Shown here: positions 6,469 to 9,774 of the stretch, piece after piece
How the letters are laid out: every line of letters starts with the position of its first letter
Numbering within the stretch: the first letter of the stretch is position 1
Assembly (NCBI GenBank): GCA_030619185.1
Contig: JAUXBW010000065.1
Coordinates: forward strand, 1-9,774
Reading direction: 5' to 3'
Source: Methyloprofundus sp.
GTDB taxonomy: Bacteria > Pseudomonadota > Gammaproteobacteria > Methylococcales > Methylomonadaceae
Length of the DNA stretch: 9,774 nt
Translations under genes and position numbers: made by a program
Notes under the pieces: generated by a model
The model's database searches: none
What the model saw: the letters and a program-made list of their open reading frames with translations, nothing else
What the model was told of the DNA's origin: nothing

Positions 6469-6792
6469 TTAATTAATAGATTCAGCGATCTTATTGAAGG
6501 CATCAACCTTTGCTTTACCCATTTTAACTAAGTCTATACCGGTTTCCATCACCATACCTACCAACCCGGGTGTTTCGTAAATAATTTTCCCTAAATAACC
6601 CACTATAGGCAGCCCAATCAACGCCCCTACAAAAGTATTAATCCCTACGACACTTAATAGTTTACTAATCATAACCAATGCGTCTAATGGAATAAATATT
6701 ATCGCAGCAAAATAAACAATAACGACAAAGGTAAAAACAACAAAAACCACAAACTGGATTAGCCTTACTAGGGCAATATTAACTTTTTTCAT
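6469..6792 (-). CDS. Unrecognised 107-aa membrane protein
   Basis: I do not recognise a family. The protein starts MKKVNIALVRLIQ and has two long hydrophobic stretches: about residues 11-35 (rich in V and F) and 38-72, the latter broken by IGLPIVGYLG and possibly a hairpin. The C-terminal 30 residues are polar and amphipathic (DLVKMGKAKVDAFNKIAES), so it looks like a small inner-membrane protein with a cytoplasmic or peripheral tail. AGGAAG lies about 11 nt upstream of the ATG, rather far but usable. It follows the rhomboid gene on the same strand with a 94-bp AT-rich gap and has a strong terminator after it, so it ends a transcription unit. A TATAAT at 6874-6869 (minus) has no good -35 partner. 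Intact frame, ribosome site and terminator support a real gene; function unknown. Confidence 0.75.
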   Translation of the reverse strand: MKKVNIALVRLIQFVVFVVFTFVVIVYFAAIIFIPLDALVMISKLLSVVGINTFVGALIGLPIVGYLGKIIYETPGLVGMVMETGIDLVKMGKAKVDAFNKIAESIN

Positions 6793-6886
6793 TTTGGCAT
6801 CAACTTCCTAAGAATAACTCTAAGCGATCATAAAACTACGCTAAAGAGACTTTTAAAATTATCATCTTATTATACATTAAAGGCAT

Positions 6887-7573
6887 TTACGCAGGATAAT
6901 CTTTTCTGAGAAAAAAGTGAAACAACATAAAACCCGCCACAAATCCCCCTAGGTGCGCCCATAACGCAACATCAGATGCACCTTGATTAAACATAATTGC
7001 GGTACTGGCTTTTGCCATCTGAAAAATAACCCAAACACCGATAAAAGCAATGGCAGGAACTTCTACAAAAATGGGTAAAAATAAAATAGGAATCCAGAGC
7101 ACAATTTTTGCGTAGGGATAGAGAAAAAAATACGCCCCTAATACACCGGCAATTGCACCCGATGCGCCAACAACGGGCACCACTAATTCTGGCGTATAAA
7201 ACCTCTGAATAGCGGTCGCTATAAAACCACACAGCAAATAAAAAACGATAAATCGCCCATGCCCCATTCTGTCTTCAATATTGTCCGCAAAAATCCACAG
7301 AAACCACATATTCATAATCAAATGCCACCAACCCCCATGCAAAAACAAATTACTAATAAAGGAGAAATGATAATCTACAGGGTAACCCATCGCTATTGCC
7401 CACTCCGGATTGGTGTATCGGGCCGGAACCATGCCATAAATATAAATAACATAGTGATGCAGATTATTGGGCGAGATTAGCAACAATAAAAAGAGACTGG
7501 TACAGATAAACATGATTCCCCAGGTCACATAAGGTCGGGAATAACACGGCGCGGTATCTCTAATTGGTATCAT
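6887..7573 (-). CDS. Rhomboid family intramembrane serine protease
   Basis: A 228-residue polytopic protein that would cleave transmembrane segments of substrates within the inner membrane. The catalytic dyad is visible: Ser138 in VVGASGAIAGV and His207 in WAHLGGFVAGF. The HGGWWHLIMNMW stretch (79-90) holds the conserved His/Asn residues of the second membrane helix that build the oxyanion site, and ADNIEDRMGHGRF (96-108) is the usual following loop. The opening MIPIRDTAPCYSRPYVTW matches the start of many bacterial and archaeal rhomboids, so I use ATG 7573. An upstream in-frame TTG (7633) would add 20 residues that do not fit the family. No Shine-Dalgarno precedes the ATG; instead an inverted-repeat arm ends two bases before it. 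The natural substrate is unknown. The 107-aa membrane protein gene follows. Confidence 0.93.
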   Translation of the reverse strand: MIPIRDTAPCYSRPYVTWGIMFICTSLFLLLLISPNNLHHYVIYIYGMVPARYTNPEWAIAMGYPVDYHFSFISNLFLHGGWWHLIMNMWFLWIFADNIEDRMGHGRFIVFYLLCGFIATAIQRFYTPELVVPVVGASGAIAGVLGAYFFLYPYAKIVLWIPILFLPIFVEVPAIAFIGVWVIFQMAKASTAIMFNQGASDVALWAHLGGFVAGFMLFHFFLRKDYPA

Positions 7574-7575
7574 AT

Positions 7576-7630
7576 AGCGGCTATTATTTTGTTTAATTAA
7601 TCCTGTAAAATACTGTACAGGATAGCCGCT
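7576..7630. promoter_or_regulatory. Nested inverted repeats in the rhomboid/DUF3047 divergent region
   Basis: An outer perfect 9-bp pair, AGCGGCTAT (7576-7584) with ATAGCCGCT (7622-7630), encloses an inner perfect 8-bp pair, ATCCTGTA (7600-7607) with TACAGGAT (7616-7623). In a rhomboid leader RNA the outer stem would end two nucleotides before the start codon and could hide it. As DNA, the inner 24-bp palindrome could be an operator for either divergent gene. It contains CTGT-N10-ACAG, not the CTGT-N8-ACAG of a LexA box. Confidence 0.5.
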
Positions 7631-7668
7631 CAACTTACCACCTACACCCTCAATCTTTGCCTAATACC

Positions 7669-8310
7669 ATGCAATTACAAAGACTCTGTTTCATTTTATA
7701 TCTAGGCTCCTTTAGTCTTTATGCCGAACCAGTGCATATCAGTGACTTTGCCAGCCGCACCTTAACTGACTGGCAGCATAAATCATTTAAGGACTACACT
7801 CAATATCAACTAATAACCCTAGATAAACAGGCTAGCCTGGAAGCAAAAAGCAAGGGCAGTGCTTCAAGTTTATATAAACAGATACACATAGATTTACACA
7901 AAACACCCTATTTAAACTGGTCTTGGCGCATAGATAAAACACTCAGCATTAACAACGAGCAAAGCAAACAGGGAGATGATTTTGCGGCAAGAATTTACCT
8001 GATTATTAAGGGGCAATGGTTTTTTTGGCAAACCAGGGCAATCAACTATGTCTGGGCGGGGCATACACCAAAAAATAATGCCTGGGCAAACCCTTTTGCT
8101 GGTAATAGTGACATAATGATCTCTGTACGTTCCGGCCTCGACCAGCCTAGTCATTGGTACACAGAAAAACGTAATGTACGCACAGACCTAAAAAATCATT
8201 TTGGTGATGACATCCGTTTTATTGATGCGCTTGCCATTATGACTGATACCGATAACTCTGCTGGAAGCGCCCTTAGCTACTATGCCAATATTTATTTTAG
8301 TGAGCAATAA
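7669..8310 (+). CDS. DUF3047 family exported protein
   Basis: A 213-residue protein with a hydrophobic N-terminal signal (about residues 1-19, likely cleavage after SLYA), so it should be periplasmic or outer-membrane associated. DUF3047 features seen are LNWSWRID (82-89), GDDFAARIYLI (102-112), NYVWAG (126-131), EKRNVRTDLKNHFG (166-179) and AIMTDTDNS (189-197). The family has no established activity; its beta-rich pattern with conserved Asp and Trp suggests a jelly-roll-like binding fold, which is inference. I use ATG 7669; the in-frame TTG at 7657 only adds four residues before the signal. No clear ribosome site. Its stop is 3 nt before the ArsS-like gene, so the two should be co-transcribed and translationally coupled. 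It is divergent from the rhomboid gene, sharing a 95-bp region with inverted repeats. Confidence 0.85.
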   Translation: MQLQRLCFILYLGSFSLYAEPVHISDFASRTLTDWQHKSFKDYTQYQLITLDKQASLEAKSKGSASSLYKQIHIDLHKTPYLNWSWRIDKTLSINNEQSKQGDDFAARIYLIIKGQWFFWQTRAINYVWAGHTPKNNAWANPFAGNSDIMISVRSGLDQPSHWYTEKRNVRTDLKNHFGDDIRFIDALAIMTDTDNSAGSALSYYANIYFSEQ

Positions 8311-8313
8311 GCA

Positions 8314-9282
8314 ATGCATGAAACACTCCCCCTTCTAGAACCTAGCGATTTTCCTGCCATCACTCGTCATCAGGTAGAAGTATTACAGGTTAATCTTGGT
8401 TATTTATGCAATCTTAGTTGCTTACATTGCCATGTTAATGCGGGTCCTACACGCACAGAATTAATGAGTGAGGAAAATATAGACAAACTCATTGCCCTAT
8501 TAAATTCTAATTCCAGCATACATACTCTGGATTTAACCGGTGGCGCACCGGAAATGCACCCACACTTTCAATCGTTAGTTATTGCGGCTCGGAAACGCGA
8601 TATTAAGGTGATAGACCGGTGTAATCTAGTTATTTTAGAAGAGCCGGGGTATGAAGATCTCGCTGAGTTCCTGTTTGATAATCAAGTTGAAATCACCGCC
8701 TCCCTGCCCTGCTATCTTGAGGACAATGTTGATGCTCAGCGTGGCAAAGGCGTATTCGCCAGTAGTCTGTCTGCTCTAAAAAAACTCAATGATTTAGGCT
8801 ATGGAGACGATAAAAGCCCGACTGCATTAAACTTGGTCTTTAACCCCCAGGGGGCAGAACTCCCACCTAACCAGGCTGAATTAGAAAAAGCCTACAAAAA
8901 CCATTTACAGGCACATTATGGCATCCACTTTAACCAGCTTTATGTCGTAACAAATATGCCTATACAACGATTTGGTAGTACGCTTATTAGTAAGGGAATC
9001 TTTACTAACTATCTTACTTTACTCAAAGATAATTATTGCGCTCAAAATATTGAGTCTGTCATGTGTAAAAACACTCTCAGCATAGACTGGCAGGGCTATG
9101 TTTATGACTGTGACTTTAATCAAATGCTAGATTTACCCTTAGGCTCTGCTGTTCAGAAACAACATTTTACTGAGTTAGAGTTAGATTTATCTCAGCTAGC
9201 AGGAACGCATATTGCTGTGCGTCAGCATTGTTATGGCTGTACTGCTGGACAAGGGAGTAGTTGCGGTGGTTCTTTGGCTTGA
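8314..9282 (+). CDS. arsS: ArsS-type radical SAM/Cys-rich domain protein
   Basis: A 322-residue cytoplasmic radical SAM enzyme. The iron-sulfur motif CNLSCLHC (Cys32, Cys36, Cys39) follows LQVNLGYL, the SAM-binding LTGGAPE is at 74-80, and the C-terminal half carries the Cys-rich DUF3641-like region (Cys242, 251, 266, 306, 309, 317) ending CYGCTAGQGSSCGGSLA. These match the family called arsenosugar-biosynthesis radical SAM protein ArsS (TIGR04167). ArsS proper joins a 5'-deoxyadenosyl group to methylated arsenic, but many members occur without arsenic genes, as here: no arsM or ars regulator is in the window. Some members are selenoproteins; this one has Cys at the visible sites and ends at a TGA after SLA, where the family normally ends. 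Start ATG 8314 overlaps closely with the DUF3047 stop, without a Shine-Dalgarno, which suggests coupling. Family certain, substrate not. Confidence 0.88.
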   Translation: MHETLPLLEPSDFPAITRHQVEVLQVNLGYLCNLSCLHCHVNAGPTRTELMSEENIDKLIALLNSNSSIHTLDLTGGAPEMHPHFQSLVIAARKRDIKVIDRCNLVILEEPGYEDLAEFLFDNQVEITASLPCYLEDNVDAQRGKGVFASSLSALKKLNDLGYGDDKSPTALNLVFNPQGAELPPNQAELEKAYKNHLQAHYGIHFNQLYVVTNMPIQRFGSTLISKGIFTNYLTLLKDNYCAQNIESVMCKNTLSIDWQGYVYDCDFNQMLDLPLGSAVQKQHFTELELDLSQLAGTHIAVRQHCYGCTAGQGSSCGGSLA

Positions 9283-9353
9283 ATATAAAACCAATACACT
9301 GCCTCGCCTAGGCGAGGACTCCTCTCGGTCTAAGCTGGGCGACAATATAAAAC
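9282..9353. repeat. Palindrome between short direct repeats after arsS
   Basis: CCTCGCCTAGGCGAGG (9302-9317) is a perfect 16-bp palindrome. It lies in a 52-bp segment bounded by two copies of AATATAAAAC (9282-9291 and 9344-9353). No T-run follows, so it is not a classical terminator, though a hairpin directly after arsS could protect the mRNA 3' end. It may equally be a small insertion. Confidence 0.5.
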
Positions 9354-9363
9354 AGCATCCTGA

Positions 9364-9567
9364 ATAAAAACTTACCGGCATAAGAAAGGAAAAGATTTAA
9401 GTAAAATTATCAATAAAGTTCATAATCTTAGCGCACAATCAATTGCAACGCCTTTATCCACCAAGGAAAAAGTCTGGTACAACTACTGGGATTATTGCCC
9501 ACGTAATGAAAAGGATTACAACATTCGTTTATGTTATTTCAGACCTCAACAATTTGGCTTAAATTAA
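9364..9567 (+). pseudogene. Start-less 67-codon reading frame, possible gene remnant
   Basis: After a TGA at 9361 the frame stays open for 67 codons to TAA at 9565-9567. It contains no ATG, GTG or TTG. The composition looks protein-like rather than random, with KVWYNYWDYCPRNEKDYN at residues 36-53 followed by IRLCYFRPQQFGLN, rich in aromatic residues. I recognise no family. The likeliest explanations are the 3' remnant of a gene whose start was lost, or chance. No continuation of the same kind was found upstream in other frames (9283-9363). The 3' end of the frame overlaps the left arm of a 14-bp inverted repeat. Confidence 0.35.
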
Positions 9568-9748
9568 GCACTTTTTTTGGACAGATATAACTATGGTTCT
9601 GCTTGGTTTAGCCCTAGCTTGAGATGTGTGGTCCATATAAATCAATAATATATAAAACAACGCAAAAATATAAATGTCCAATTTTGGCTAAATCCCCCGT
9701 GTTTATTAGGCTCAATGCCTATTTTCCAGGGGGCATTGTTGAGGTCTG
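9540..9748. repeat. Region bounded by a perfect 14-bp inverted repeat
   Basis: CAGACCTCAACAAT (9540-9553) recurs exactly inverted at 9735-9748. Between them are other pairings: TTGGACA (9577-9583) with TGTCCAA (9675-9681), CCCCC (9694-9698) plus TAGGC (9707-9711) with GCCTA (9717-9721) plus GGGGG (9729-9733), and CAATGCC (9713-9719) with GGCATTG (9732-9738). No intact gene is seen from 9568 to 9774. A minus-strand frame open from the right edge ends at TGA 9714-9712 and is too short to judge. Confidence 0.5.
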
Positions 9749-9774
9749 TATTTACTCAATAATCCTGTTAAACA

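Noticed and set aside
7600..7623. LexA (SOS) box
   Set aside because: The site has CTGT-N10-ACAG. The gammaproteobacterial box needs CTGT-N8-ACAG, and neither neighbour is an SOS gene.
7573..7633. 20-residue N-terminal extension of the rhomboid from TTG 7633
   Set aside because: The family start MIPIRDT is at 7573, and the extension lies wholly within the inverted repeats.
9280..9282. TGA at the end of arsS as a selenocysteine codon
   Set aside because: Some family members are selenoproteins, but here the protein already ends in the usual SCGGSL tail and the next codons (AT-rich, no Cys-rich continuation) show no extension or obvious SECIS hairpin of the expected kind.
9591..9620. Nine-codon frame MVLLGLALA
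   Set aside because: Too short, with no ribosome site and no context that would support a leader peptide.

Overview
The window looks like a chromosomal segment of a low-to-mid GC gammaproteobacterium. The suggestion rests on the gene families present (NnrS, DUF455, YaaA, CueO/CotA-like multicopper oxidase, rhomboid, DUF3047, ArsS) and on dispersed palindromic repeats of kinds common in Methylococcales, Thiotrichales and relatives. No rRNA, tRNA or single-copy taxonomic marker is present, so the assignment is tentative. Most proteins appear intact, and no complete IS element, phage or CRISPR array is visible.

Layout, left to right. (1) 1-931, minus: 5' part of an NnrS-family haem/copper membrane protein gene, whose 3' end lies off the window. 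(2) 932-1224: a repeat island made of a multi-hairpin REP-like element (941-1042) and a 159-bp MITE-like element with 25-bp terminal inverted repeats flanked by TTAG (1052-1218). (3) 1225-2022, minus, DUF455 ferritin-like protein, divergent from (4) 2052-2432, plus, a small VanZ-family membrane protein. (5) 2566-5337, minus, a copper module: a Tat-exported multicopper oxidase with Met-rich loops, followed by an HMA domain fused to a TauE/SafE-type membrane protein. Two related REP-like inverted repeats bracket the HMA-SafE gene, and the oxidase has a clear sigma70-type promoter overlapped by a palindrome. (6) 5578-6348, minus, YaaA. (7) 6394-7573, minus, a rhomboid protease followed by an unrecognised 107-aa membrane protein and an intrinsic terminator. 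(8) 7669-9282, plus, a DUF3047 exported protein followed after 3 nt by an ArsS-type radical SAM enzyme. (9) 9283-9774: no intact gene, but a start-less 67-codon reading frame and several inverted repeats that look like the scar of a rearrangement or mobile element.

How the parts work together: the multicopper oxidase and HMA-SafE protein probably act jointly in copper handling at the cell envelope. YaaA (peroxide stress) and NnrS (nitric-oxide response in characterised members) give the neighbourhood a metal/redox-stress character, but the distances and separate promoters do not show a single operon. DUF3047-ArsS looks like a two-gene translationally coupled unit. I see no convincing new defence or mobile system. 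The most unusual signals are the MITE, the nested inverted repeats in the rhomboid leader, the palindrome over the oxidase promoter, and the start-less frame with its 14-bp inverted repeat at the right end. Several genes have their start placed here at an internal ATG rather than at the longest possible reading frame; the reason is given in each entry.
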